This document shows, in pieces, positions 8,060-15,724 of a stretch of DNA of 58,128 bases. The notes under the pieces were generated by a model. That model ran no database searches, was not told the origin of the DNA, and saw only the letters and a program-made list of their open reading frames with translations. A program made the translations under genes and the position numbers. The stretch spans positions 1 to 58,128 of the forward strand of contig NZ_QULW01000024.1 of NCBI RefSeq assembly GCF_003481825.1. Direction: 5' to 3'. Within the stretch, counting starts at the first letter, position 1. Each line of letters begins with the position of its first letter. Source of the DNA: Clostridium sp. OM02-18AC (GTDB lineage: Bacteria; Bacillota; Clostridia; Lachnospirales; Lachnospiraceae).

Positions 8060-8857
8060 CTACAGATTGATAATCTGCGACATTTCATCGCGTTTTGCAA
8101 CCTCGATTGGAAAATCCTTCGCCTTGTATGGAGTATCCCCCTGATCAATTTCAAAGCGCACCGTCTCATAGGCGAGCGCCTCATAATTATTTTCCTTGCT
8201 TAAATGACCAAGCAAAATATGTTTTAATTTATCATTTAGAATATAGTTCAAAAGCCTTCCAGCATTCTCATTGGACAGGTGCCCATGATCCCCCAAAATA
8301 CGGCGCTTTAAATAGTATGGATAAGGCCCTGTTTCCAGCATGTTCACATCGTGGTTGGCTTCTAAAAGAAGCGCATCCAGATCCTTTAAATGGTCGATGG
8401 TATACTGGTCAAAATGGCCGATATCGGTTGCCACCGCCACGTTTTTTTTCTCATGGCTCACCCGGTAAGCTACCGGATTTGCCGCATCGTGGTGGATGGA
8501 AAACGGTTCCAGTGTCAGGTCACCGATCTCAAAATCTGCATCTGGCAGGACCGGATGCAGAAGTTCCTTCGGATATTCCCCTAATTTGGTATTGGCAGCT
8601 ACCTCTCTGAGTGTTTCTTCTGTTCCATAGATCGGCACATGATGTTTCCGTGCAAGCACCCCAAGTCCCTTAATGTGGTCGGAATGCTCATGCGTGATCA
8701 CAACGCCGTTCAGTTCGGAGCCCTTAAGGCCAATCTCATTTAAGCCCTGCTCAATACGCTTGTTGCTGATTCCTGCGTCAACCAGGATATGCGTGTTCTC
8801 AGAACCCACATAAATGCAGTTTCCGCTGCTGCCGCTGGCAATACTTACTAATCTCAT
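8060..8857 (-). CDS. WalJ/YycJ-like MBL-fold hydrolase
   Basis: A 265-residue metallo-beta-lactamase fold protein of the YycJ/WalJ group. The metal motif THEHSDH is complete (residues about 55-61), and further ligand histidines and aspartates follow (ATDIGH, EANHD, GHLSNENA, LGHLS). The N-terminal SIASGSSGNCIYV is the group signature. YycJ of Bacillus is encoded with the WalRK kinase and has been linked to DNA repair or cell-wall coordination; here no walRK genes are adjacent. It follows coaE by 12 bases, so both are probably on one transcript. Confidence 0.88.
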   Translation of the reverse strand: MRLVSIASGSSGNCIYVGSENTHILVDAGISNKRIEQGLNEIGLKGSELNGVVITHEHSDHIKGLGVLARKHHVPIYGTEETLREVAANTKLGEYPKELLHPVLPDADFEIGDLTLEPFSIHHDAANPVAYRVSHEKKNVAVATDIGHFDQYTIDHLKDLDALLLEANHDVNMLETGPYPYYLKRRILGDHGHLSNENAGRLLNYILNDKLKHILLGHLSKENNYEALAYETVRFEIDQGDTPYKAKDFPIEVAKRDEMSQIINL

Positions 8858-8869
8858 TGGTATGTTTCC

Positions 8870-9493
8870 TTATCTTTCTGCCGCGGCATCCGGCGGCATC
8901 TGTTTTCCCTGTTGTTTGATCTGGTCAAACATCTGACGGATCTGTTTTCTGGCATCATCGATTGGCCCACTGTTGTCGATCACGAAATCTGCCAGTTTTC
9001 CAAAGCGGCTCCGGTCTGCCTGGTTTTTCATGATATCCAGGCATTTTTTCCGGGAATAACCGCGGTTTTCCATCAGACGCCGGATACGGACTTCGTCCTC
9101 CGTGTCTACGTATACAAGATACTGGCAGATGTTGCGGCTGCGTTCATCGAACAATGCTGCCTCAACCACTACCAGATCTGCATGACTTTCCCGGATCCGA
9201 CACCGGATCTCGTTCCAAGTCAGCGGATGGATCAGGGCATTCACCCGCTTTAAGGCTTCTGGATTTCCGAAGATCCGGTCCGCAAAGCGTTTCCTATCCA
9301 GCGTCCCATCCGGATTTAAGATTTCTTTTCCAAACAGACTTACCAGTCCGGTAAGTCCGGGTTGACCGGGTTCTTCCAGTTCCCGCGCCACAAGATCTGC
9401 CTGGATCACCTGCGCGCCGTAATCTTCGGAAAACAGCTCAAGGATCCGGCTTTTTCCGGCTCCTACTCCGCCGGTGAGGCCAAGTACCATCAT
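8870..9493 (-). CDS. coaE: Dephospho-CoA kinase
   Basis: Phosphorylates the 3'-hydroxyl of dephospho-CoA, the last step of coenzyme A synthesis. The P-loop is GGVGAGKS (residues 8-15), and the conserved blocks IQADLVARE and ALIHPL follow. Length 207 is normal. The start codon is one base after the stop of the SseB-type gene, indicating translational coupling. In many Firmicutes coaE directly follows polA; here the chromate-transporter/LysR locus, the composite repeat and the SseB gene lie between them. Confidence 0.95.
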   Translation of the reverse strand: MMVLGLTGGVGAGKSRILELFSEDYGAQVIQADLVARELEEPGQPGLTGLVSLFGKEILNPDGTLDRKRFADRIFGNPEALKRVNALIHPLTWNEIRCRIRESHADLVVVEAALFDERSRNICQYLVYVDTEDEVRIRRLMENRGYSRKKCLDIMKNQADRSRFGKLADFVIDNSGPIDDARKQIRQMFDQIKQQGKQMPPDAAAER

Positions 9494-9494
9494 A

Positions 9495-9959
9495 TTAGTT
9501 GCCCATCTTCTCTCTCATTTTGGTTTCATGCTGCTGCAGAAGGGATAACAGAAGCTGTTTGGAAATACTGATATTTTCGCCATACGGGTTGATGACAAAA
9601 CCCTTCAGATCATTCACCTGGCGGATCAGGATATTTCCGAAATCTTCCATGGTCATGATCAGTGCCTGATCATGGCTGCCATCCTCATTCCACTTGGAAT
9701 ATTCATCCATATCGGTAAATGCAAGATAGTATTTATCTCCCTGTGTATTCGTGATCTCCTCAAAACGGATCCAGGTAGACGGACCTTTTTTCTCCGTCAG
9801 GATCGTCTGCTTCTGGATTGGAGAAAGCAGATGTGCTTCCATTAAGGCTGCAGCCATATGGCTGCGGGTCAGGAAATCGTCGTGTTTTAAGACTTCCTGG
9901 AGTGCTGCTACCAGCTTTGGATTCTTGACATTTTCAGAATTCTGATTTGTATTATTCAT
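9495..9959 (-). CDS. SseB-domain protein
   Basis: A 154-residue protein matching the SseB N-terminal domain fold: PKLVAALQEV near the start, the KYYLAFTDMDEYSKW strand-turn and the FVINPYGENISISKQ block are typical. Despite the name, from a Salmonella rhodanese neighbour, the role of these small cytoplasmic proteins is not known. It heads a probable three-gene run with coaE and the WalJ-like gene; ribosome binding site AGAGAGG. The composite repeat lies immediately upstream, where its promoter would be expected. Confidence 0.8.
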   Translation of the reverse strand: MNNTNQNSENVKNPKLVAALQEVLKHDDFLTRSHMAAALMEAHLLSPIQKQTILTEKKGPSTWIRFEEITNTQGDKYYLAFTDMDEYSKWNEDGSHDQALIMTMEDFGNILIRQVNDLKGFVINPYGENISISKQLLLSLLQQHETKMREKMGN

Positions 9960-9984
9960 ATAAAAAACCTCTCTTAATTATAAT

Positions 9985-10117
9985 GGCTCTCTTGCGCTCG
10001 TCCTCGAGACTTCGTCTCTCATTTCCTCGCCGTTCGCCATAAACGTGCCAGTATGTTGCTGTCCACGCAAGCGTGCCCAGCGACATACAACCCCGTTTCT
10101 GGCTCTCTTGCGCTCGT
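9985..10117. repeat. Composite intergenic repeat, long copy
   Basis: Bounded by 17-bp perfect direct repeats (9985-10001 and 10101-10117). Inside are a GAGAC/GTCTC hairpin (10006-10018), a 16-base segment also found at 25279-25294, and a large hairpin (10051-10088). The right end, 10094-10117, recurs at 25308-25331 with one difference. It fills the space between the chromate-transporter terminator and the SseB gene. No open reading frame is supported. Confidence 0.8.
10051..10088. repeat. Small hairpin repeat, copy 1
   Basis: The outer arms (10051-10061 and 10078-10088) pair over 11 positions with one G-T wobble; an inner CACGC/GCGTG stem closes a two-base loop. The core resembles copies near 23650, 37910 and 48455. 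Confidence 0.75.
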
Positions 10118-10163
10118 CACATTATAGCATACTTTTTGGGAGTGTTCCATAACATTTTTCCCG

Positions 10164-10196
10164 CAAAGAAAAAAGACCGGCTGTTTACACAGCCGA
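10164..10196 (-). terminator. Terminator overlapping the chromate-transporter stop codon
   Basis: On the minus strand a CGGCTGT/ACAGCCG stem (10178-10184 with 10189-10195) is followed by a T run. The stop codon of the upstream gene lies at the loop, so its last codons are also the terminator arm. Confidence 0.8.
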
Positions 10197-10757
10197 TCCC
10201 AGTAATCCATAAATAACTGCTCCGACAACTCCACTGCCTAAAATTGTCTGGATTGGTCCAAGTTTTTTCTTTTGCAGCAGGCACAGAAAAATCAAGGAAA
10301 GAATGACCGCAACTACGTTGGTATTCTCACGGGTCAGCGCCTGTACTCCGCCAAGCCAGGCATTGACGGCAAGACGAATAGCTGCCGCAAGTACCATAGC
10401 TGCTACTGCCGGATGCAATCCTTTTAAAACCCCTTTTACATATCTTAAGCTGCGGTATTTATCGTAAAGGATCGCAAGCAGAATTACAATCACCATGGCA
10501 GGGAAAACGTAAGAAAGTGTCGCGATCAGGGTTCCGGGAATCCCGGCCGTTCTTGTTCCCACAAACGAGGCAATGTTGATTCCAAGCGGTCCCGGTGTCA
10601 TCTCGGCAATCGAAATGATATCGGTAAATTCTGTATCAGTCAGCCAGTGCTGCATGGTAACCACACGGCTGCGGATCAGTTCCATGGAGGCATAGCCGCC
10701 TCCAAAACTAAACAAGCCAATCAGAAAAAATGTTTCAAACAGTTTATAATATAACAT
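10185..10757 (-). CDS. Chromate transporter, half-size, second of pair
   Basis: A single CHR domain of 190 residues; two such half-size proteins normally form the transporter, equivalent to the two halves of full-length ChrA. Substrate in anaerobes may be chromate, sulfate or another anion; it is not established. The GLFSFGGGYASMELI segment and the EMTPGPLGINIASFVG motif are the family signatures, and about five to six membrane segments can be seen. It follows its partner by 12 bases. The intrinsic terminator is built over its final codons. Confidence 0.9.
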   Translation of the reverse strand: MLYYKLFETFFLIGLFSFGGGYASMELIRSRVVTMQHWLTDTEFTDIISIAEMTPGPLGINIASFVGTRTAGIPGTLIATLSYVFPAMVIVILLAILYDKYRSLRYVKGVLKGLHPAVAAMVLAAAIRLAVNAWLGGVQALTRENTNVVAVILSLIFLCLLQKKKLGPIQTILGSGVVGAVIYGLLGSAV

Positions 10758-10769
10758 ATCGCCCCTCCT

Positions 10770-11351
10770 TTATGCCTCTTTTGGCACATTCCGGTATTCC
10801 CACCAGGAAAGCAGTCCTCCGGCAACTCCGCATACCAGAATGATCAGAATGATATCCACCTTGAACCAGACAGCTGCAATGGCTGCGCCGATCAGCATGA
10901 TCCAGGATGTCACTTTTTTATCCTTTACCACATTTTTCAGCATGCTGATGGAAACATTCATCATAACAGCGACAACGCCTGCCTGCATTCCTTTTAAGAT
11001 CAGTGCAACCAGATAATTGCTGCGGAACTGAACATAGCAGGCTGACAAAATGGTCAGAATCACCATTGGAGGCAGTACCGTTCCAAAAACAGTCAAAATG
11101 GCGCCGGTAAGTCCTGCTACATGATACCCGATAATAATAGAAGTATTGACTGCCATAACACCCGGACTGGACTGTGCGATCGCAACCATGTCCATTGCCT
11201 CTTCTTCGCTGATCCAATGCAGTTCTTCCACAAATTTTTTCTGGAGCATGGAGATAATGACCATGCCGCCGCCAAAGGTACAGGCACTGATCAGAAAACA
11301 CGTTTTAAACAGTGTCCAGAGCATTCTCTTGTCTTTTTTCTTTTCACTCAT
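10770..11351 (-). CDS. Chromate transporter, half-size, first of pair
   Basis: The partner CHR-domain protein, 193 residues when started at MSEKKKDKRMLW. I chose this start because an AAAGGGGGA ribosome binding site precedes it; a longer frame of 44 extra codons would run over the promoter. The signatures SACTFGGGMVIISML and AQSSPGVMAVNTS are the counterparts of those in the second protein, but the two halves are clearly diverged, as expected for opposite membrane orientation. A divergent LysR gene lies 175 bases away and is the obvious candidate regulator. Confidence 0.9.
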   Translation of the reverse strand: MSEKKKDKRMLWTLFKTCFLISACTFGGGMVIISMLQKKFVEELHWISEEEAMDMVAIAQSSPGVMAVNTSIIIGYHVAGLTGAILTVFGTVLPPMVILTILSACYVQFRSNYLVALILKGMQAGVVAVMMNVSISMLKNVVKDKKVTSWIMLIGAAIAAVWFKVDIILIILVCGVAGGLLSWWEYRNVPKEA

Positions 11352-11434
11352 TACGCATCCCCCTTTTTCTTTTCGTTTGCTGCCTTTATTGTAAGCAAGG
11401 CGTACCAAAAAATCCAATACCCTTATCTTTGCAT

Positions 11435-11455
11435 GATATAGTTTTTTTCTATATC
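11435..11455. promoter_or_regulatory. LysR-type operator
   Basis: A perfect inverted repeat GATATAG / CTATATC separated by seven T. It fits the T-N11-A pattern recognised by LysR regulators and overlaps the -10 box of the chromate-transporter promoter. Confidence 0.65.
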
Positions 11456-11499
11456 TCATCTTCCCATATCTTGCAATCACCACCGCGGTATACTATACT
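11448..11499. promoter_or_regulatory. Back-to-back promoters sharing one -35 box
   Basis: TTGCAA (11471-11476) is its own reverse complement. To the right a 17-base spacer leads to TATACT (11494-11499) for lysR. To the left, on the minus strand, a 17-base spacer leads to TATAGA (11448-11453) for the chromate genes. RNA polymerase could not occupy both at once. Confidence 0.6.
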
Positions 11500-11526
11500 T
11501 TTGTTATGATCAAAAGGAGAATTGCC

Positions 11527-12417
11527 ATGAAACTTCTTCAGCTGAAATACTTTTTAACCATATGTGAATACAGCAATATATCCCGGGCTGCCGGCAAACT
11601 CCATGTTTCCCAGCCCAGCCTCACGGCTGCCATGAAATCCCTGGAGCAGGAATTCGGCATCACCTTGTTTCATCGCCAGAGCCGCGGTCTGATTCTGACC
11701 GAAGAAGGGGAAATTTTTCGAAAAGAAGCTGCTGCACTGATGGAACACGCCGACCTTTTTTCTGAAAAAATGATGGCAATGGGTACAAAAAAGCAGGATA
11801 TCCGGCTCGGAGTTTCCCCCATGCTTTCCATCCTGCTTTTTCCTGCTTTAGTTCAATCGTTCCATCAGGCGTACCCGGATGCCCGGATTCAGATGGTTGA
11901 AAATGGTTCTGTAACCAACAAATCCATGGTTTTGGATGGCATGCTCGATGCTGCGATCATTGCATCCGATTCGCCGCCTTCCTCTGTTTATGGAAGCTGC
12001 CCACTGCTTCCGGTCCATATCTGTCTTTATCTTTCTTCCACCCATCCGTTAAGGGACCGGGCGTCGCTAACCCTGGCAGATACCACCGGAATTCCGCTTG
12101 CACTGCTGGCAGAAGATTCTTTTCTCACGACGTTTTTATACAAAATGTTTTCCAAAAAACAAATAACGCCCGATGTACTGCTCCACACAAACCAGCTGGC
12201 AGCAATCCGCCAGCTAATTAGTCTTAAAACGGCAGGCTCTTTTTTATTCGACCATGTTTTAAAAGAGGATTCTGACATTGTAAAAATTCCGGTTTCGGAT
12301 CTGCCCCAGATTCAGACTTACCTGATCTGGAATACCAGTCAGCCGCAGAATGCCGGTATCCGCCATCTGATCCAGACTGCCCGTTATTTTGCATCCAGCC
12401 AGTTATTTCCTTCATGA
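11527..12417 (+). CDS. LysR-family transcriptional regulator
   Basis: A 296-residue LTTR. The N-terminal winged helix-turn-helix is clear (LLQLKYFLTICEYSNISRAA, then KLHVSQPSLTAAMKSLE); the rest is a periplasmic-binding-protein-like effector domain. The start chosen is the ATG after AAAGGAGA; a start seven codons earlier lacks its own binding site. It is divergent from the chromate-transporter pair and an LTTR-like box lies between them, so it probably controls that pair and itself. The ligand is unknown. Its last 34 bases overlap the 3' end of polA, read on the other strand. Confidence 0.9.
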   Translation: MKLLQLKYFLTICEYSNISRAAGKLHVSQPSLTAAMKSLEQEFGITLFHRQSRGLILTEEGEIFRKEAAALMEHADLFSEKMMAMGTKKQDIRLGVSPMLSILLFPALVQSFHQAYPDARIQMVENGSVTNKSMVLDGMLDAAIIASDSPPSSVYGSCPLLPVHICLYLSSTHPLRDRASLTLADTTGIPLALLAEDSFLTTFLYKMFSKKQITPDVLLHTNQLAAIRQLISLKTAGSFLFDHVLKEDSDIVKIPVSDLPQIQTYLIWNTSQPQNAGIRHLIQTARYFASSQLFPS

Positions 12418-15032
12418 GCTTCTACCTCAAGGGGAACCTTCAGGTCCGCCGCATGTTTCATTTTATCCGTCAAAATCTGTACCACCTGCTCCACTTCTTC
12501 CTGATGGGCTTCTACCAGAAGCTCATCGTGGACCTGCAGGACAATGCGGGAACGCAGATGCTTCTCCCGAAGTTCCCGGTCTACCGCGATCATCGCCAGT
12601 TTCATGATATCCGCGGCAGTTCCCTGGATGGGGGAATTCATGGCAACACGCTCCCCAAAGGAACGCTGCATGAAATTGCCGGATTTCAGTTCCGGGATTG
12701 GTCGTTTTCTTCCATACATGGTGGTGACATATCCCTGTTCTTTGCCAAGTTTGACCTGGTCATCCAGAAATGTTTTCACGCCCGGATACGTCTCAAAATA
12801 CTTGTTGATATATTCCAGCGCCTCTTTCCGGCTGATGCTTAAATCTTCGCTCAATCCGAATGCACTGATTCCATATACAATGCCAAAGTTTACTGCTTTC
12901 GCGTTGCGGCGCTGAAGCGGCGTTACCTCAGCAAGCGGTGTATGGAATACTTCGGAAGCCGTGATGGCATGGATGTCCTGGGCATCGCGGTAGGCGTTGA
13001 TCAGACGTTCATCGCCCGACATGTGCGCCAGAATGCGAAGTTCGATCTGGGAATAATCGGCATCCACGAACACATATCCATCTTCCGGCACAAATACTTT
13101 GCGGATGGCACGTCCAAGTTCCATACGGACCGGGATGTTCTGAAGGTTCGGCTCGGTGCTGCTGATGCGTCCCGTTGCAGTGATTGTCTGATTAAACTTC
13201 CCGTGGATCCGGCCGTCTTCCCGGATAAAACCAGCCAGCCCCTGCGCATAAGTCGAATTCAGCTTGGTGAGCTGACGGTATTCCAGGATTTTCTGTACCA
13301 CCGGGTAATCCGGTGCCAGCTTTTCCAGCACATCTGCCGCTGTGGAATATCCGGTTTTTGTCTTCTTGCCATGCGGCAGCTGCATGCGCTCAAAAAGAAT
13401 TTCCCCGAGCTGTTTTGGGGAATTGATATTAAATTTCTCCCCGGCCAGTTCATATACTTCCTGCTCCAGCGTGGCAATTTTCCCTTCCAGCTGCTCGCCG
13501 TATTGCTTTAGCTGTTCCTTGTCCACGCGGACTCCGGCCTGTTCCATATGATACAGACTGTAGATCAGCGGCATCTCCATCTCCCGGTAGAGTTTTAACA
13601 TGCCCTCCTGTTCCAGACGGTCCCGCAAAACACCGGACGCTTTGTATGCCACATAAGCCATATAGCAGCCACAGATCACTGCCTCCGGCAGTTCTTCCCC
13701 AAGCGCTGCTGCCAGTGTTTTCTTTCCAAGCAGGTCTGCCCTGGACGGCACCGTCATGCCAAGGTAATCTCTCGCAAGATCATCGTACTCATACGTATCT
13801 TTTAACGGATTTAATAAGTAGCCTGCCACACCCATGTCCACAACCGCACTGCCATAATCCAGATTCAGATACGGAAGCTGGGATTTTAAATCCAGCACAG
13901 CTACCGGTTCCAAAGACGGATCCCGGTTTACGATCAATGTTTCCACATGATCACACAGATAATTCCCGGTTAAAAAGCCAGCTGCCGGAATGGTATAGAT
14001 CTCCTCCTCACCCGTGCAGATGGCAAGACCTGCTACTCCGCTTTCGGAAAGGATCAGCTGGCATCCCACCTGTTTTGCAGTCAAAGCTTTTTCAAAAATC
14101 TGCTCTGCCCCGGATAGATCCTCTATACTCCAGAAATGCTCTTCGACCGAATTGCCTTCCATCTCCTGCACATCGAACCGCGCCAGAATAGACTTAAACT
14201 CCAGACGCTTCATATACTGGTATGCTTCCGGCGTATACAGATTTTCCAGTTTTGCATCCTCATAATCAAAGGCAATTGGGCAGGTGATGCAGATCTCTGC
14301 CAGTTTTTTGCTCATAACCGCCATGTCAAAATGCTCTTCCAGTGCTTTTTTTGCACGCGGCGGCTTTACTTCTTCCAAATGCGCGTACGCATTCTCAATG
14401 CTTCCATATGCCACGATCAGATTCGTGGCGGTCTTTTCTCCGATTGAAGGTACACCCGGGATATTGTCGGAAGTATCACCCATAAGCGCTTTGACATCGA
14501 TAAATTCAATCGGGGTTACCTGATACTCCCGTTTTACATCTTCCGGATAATAGTCATGAATCTCCGTGGTACCGCGGCTGGTCTTCGGAATCCGGATCTT
14601 GATGTGCGCATCGGCCAGCTGTAAGAGATCACGGTCTCCCGATACCACGGAAACCTCCTCACCTTCTGCCTGGCAGCGCTTTGCCACAGTTCCCAGGATA
14701 TCGTCGGCCTCATAACCGGCCATGGTCAGAATCGGAACTCCCATTGCCGTCAGTACCTCTTTCATCAGCGGAACCTGTTCTCTTAATTCCTCCGGCATCG
14801 GCTTTCTGGTGCCCTTGTAATCTGCATACATCTTGTGGCGGAAGGTCGGCTCTTTTAAGTCAAAAGCCACTGCGAGATGGTCCGCTTTTTCCTCTTCCAG
14901 TATCTTAAACATAATATTGAGGAACCCATACACCGCATTGGTATGAAGTCCCTCAGAATTTGTCAGCTCCGGCACACCATAAAACGCACGGTTTAAAATG
15001 CTGTGCCCGTCTATTAAAACCAGTTTTCCCAT
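12384..15032 (-). CDS. polA: DNA polymerase I
   Basis: Repair and Okazaki-fragment polymerase of 882 residues. The N-terminal 5'-3' exonuclease domain is intact (LIDGHSILNRAFYG, AGYEADDILGT, GDRDLLQLAD). The middle 3'-5' exonuclease fold lacks the DxE metal ligands: LILSESG stands where DTET is expected, so proofreading is probably absent, as known for other Firmicute PolA. The polymerase domain has motif A (VDADYSQIELR), motif B (RRNAKAVNFGIVYG) and motif C (QVHDELL, near residue 833). It follows a zinc-finger gene by 31 bases, apparently one transcript. Its 3' end overlaps lysR by 34 bases. Confidence 0.98.
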   Translation of the reverse strand: MGKLVLIDGHSILNRAFYGVPELTNSEGLHTNAVYGFLNIMFKILEEEKADHLAVAFDLKEPTFRHKMYADYKGTRKPMPEELREQVPLMKEVLTAMGVPILTMAGYEADDILGTVAKRCQAEGEEVSVVSGDRDLLQLADAHIKIRIPKTSRGTTEIHDYYPEDVKREYQVTPIEFIDVKALMGDTSDNIPGVPSIGEKTATNLIVAYGSIENAYAHLEEVKPPRAKKALEEHFDMAVMSKKLAEICITCPIAFDYEDAKLENLYTPEAYQYMKRLEFKSILARFDVQEMEGNSVEEHFWSIEDLSGAEQIFEKALTAKQVGCQLILSESGVAGLAICTGEEEIYTIPAAGFLTGNYLCDHVETLIVNRDPSLEPVAVLDLKSQLPYLNLDYGSAVVDMGVAGYLLNPLKDTYEYDDLARDYLGMTVPSRADLLGKKTLAAALGEELPEAVICGCYMAYVAYKASGVLRDRLEQEGMLKLYREMEMPLIYSLYHMEQAGVRVDKEQLKQYGEQLEGKIATLEQEVYELAGEKFNINSPKQLGEILFERMQLPHGKKTKTGYSTAADVLEKLAPDYPVVQKILEYRQLTKLNSTYAQGLAGFIREDGRIHGKFNQTITATGRISSTEPNLQNIPVRMELGRAIRKVFVPEDGYVFVDADYSQIELRILAHMSGDERLINAYRDAQDIHAITASEVFHTPLAEVTPLQRRNAKAVNFGIVYGISAFGLSEDLSISRKEALEYINKYFETYPGVKTFLDDQVKLGKEQGYVTTMYGRKRPIPELKSGNFMQRSFGERVAMNSPIQGTAADIMKLAMIAVDRELREKHLRSRIVLQVHDELLVEAHQEEVEQVVQILTDKMKHAADLKVPLEVEAHEGNNWLDAK

Positions 15033-15063
15033 GGATTTTTCCTTTCCCTTATATAGAACGAAT

Positions 15064-15405
15064 TCAGTGCTGAATCCAGATTCGAAGCTGCATCAGTAAA
15101 ATGACCAGGACAGAAGCTGCATTCAGCGTATTCGCCGCATAACAGATCACCTTTCTCAAGCGCGCGGTACGTACTGTAAGCCAGGCATTCTCCATGCTTT
15201 CTTCCAGCAGACCCGGAATGTCGTAAACCCCGGTTCCCTCATCCAGCTGCTTTAAGCCTACGGAAACCGTATAATAGATTTCCAGTTCTTCCCGGCAGGC
15301 CGGACAGCTTTTTACATGCTTCAAAAACTGCTCCAGCTGCGTCTCGTCGAGCTGATGGTTGATATAAGGCATGACCATTTTTTCTGCTTCCCTGCATGAA
15401 TACAT
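15064..15405 (-). CDS. Zinc-finger (anti-sigma-like) membrane protein
   Basis: A 113-residue protein with an N-terminal zf-HC2 module: the metal site is HVKSCPACREE (His-x3-Cys-x2-Cys, about residues 36-45), with the upstream cysteine of MYSCREAE as a further candidate. A hydrophobic segment near the C-terminus (about 84-108) predicts a single membrane helix. This layout is that of anti-sigma factors, but no sigma gene is adjacent, so the role is open. I start at MYSCREAEKM because the AGGAGGTGA site lies inside the six extra codons of the longer frame. It is probably co-transcribed with polA. Confidence 0.75.
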   Translation of the reverse strand: MYSCREAEKMVMPYINHQLDETQLEQFLKHVKSCPACREELEIYYTVSVGLKQLDEGTGVYDIPGLLEESMENAWLTVRTARLRKVICYAANTLNAASVLVILLMQLRIWIQH

Positions 15406-15539
15406 TCTGTCACCTCCTGCCATCGTTTTTGTTGTTCTTCCTTTGGGTGTTCTGCACGTTTTCGCCAGTCCATACTATTCATGCATTGTTTCCGCATTCC
15501 ACCATATTTTCTTCACTTTCGTTCCTGTGAATACATACC

Positions 15540-15568
15540 ATCATACAATACTCCGCTTAATTTTTCAA
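15540..15568 (-). promoter_or_regulatory. Promoter of zinc-finger gene and polA
   Basis: On the minus strand TTGAAA (15563-15568), 17 bases, TATGAT (15540-15545). The gene-free stretch 15406-15724 holds this promoter and the divergent dapL promoter; I see no other structure in it. Confidence 0.55.
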
Positions 15569-15596
15569 TTTCTTCCTCTATTTATTTTCCGTCCGA

Positions 15597-15625
15597 TTGA
15601 CTTGATTTTTATTCTTTGTTAAAAT
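15597..15625 (+). promoter_or_regulatory. Promoter of dapL
   Basis: TTGACT (15597-15602), 17-base spacer, TAAAAT (15620-15625). The resulting 5' leader is roughly 90 bases with no evident riboswitch. Confidence 0.6.
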
Positions 15626-15724
15626 TACTTTCATTATGAAGACCGGTTTGCCGCTGCTAATTTCGTATTGCCGTGCAGGAGCATGCCCCACATACAGCCG
15701 GTCATACGAAAGGAAGGTTCCCAC

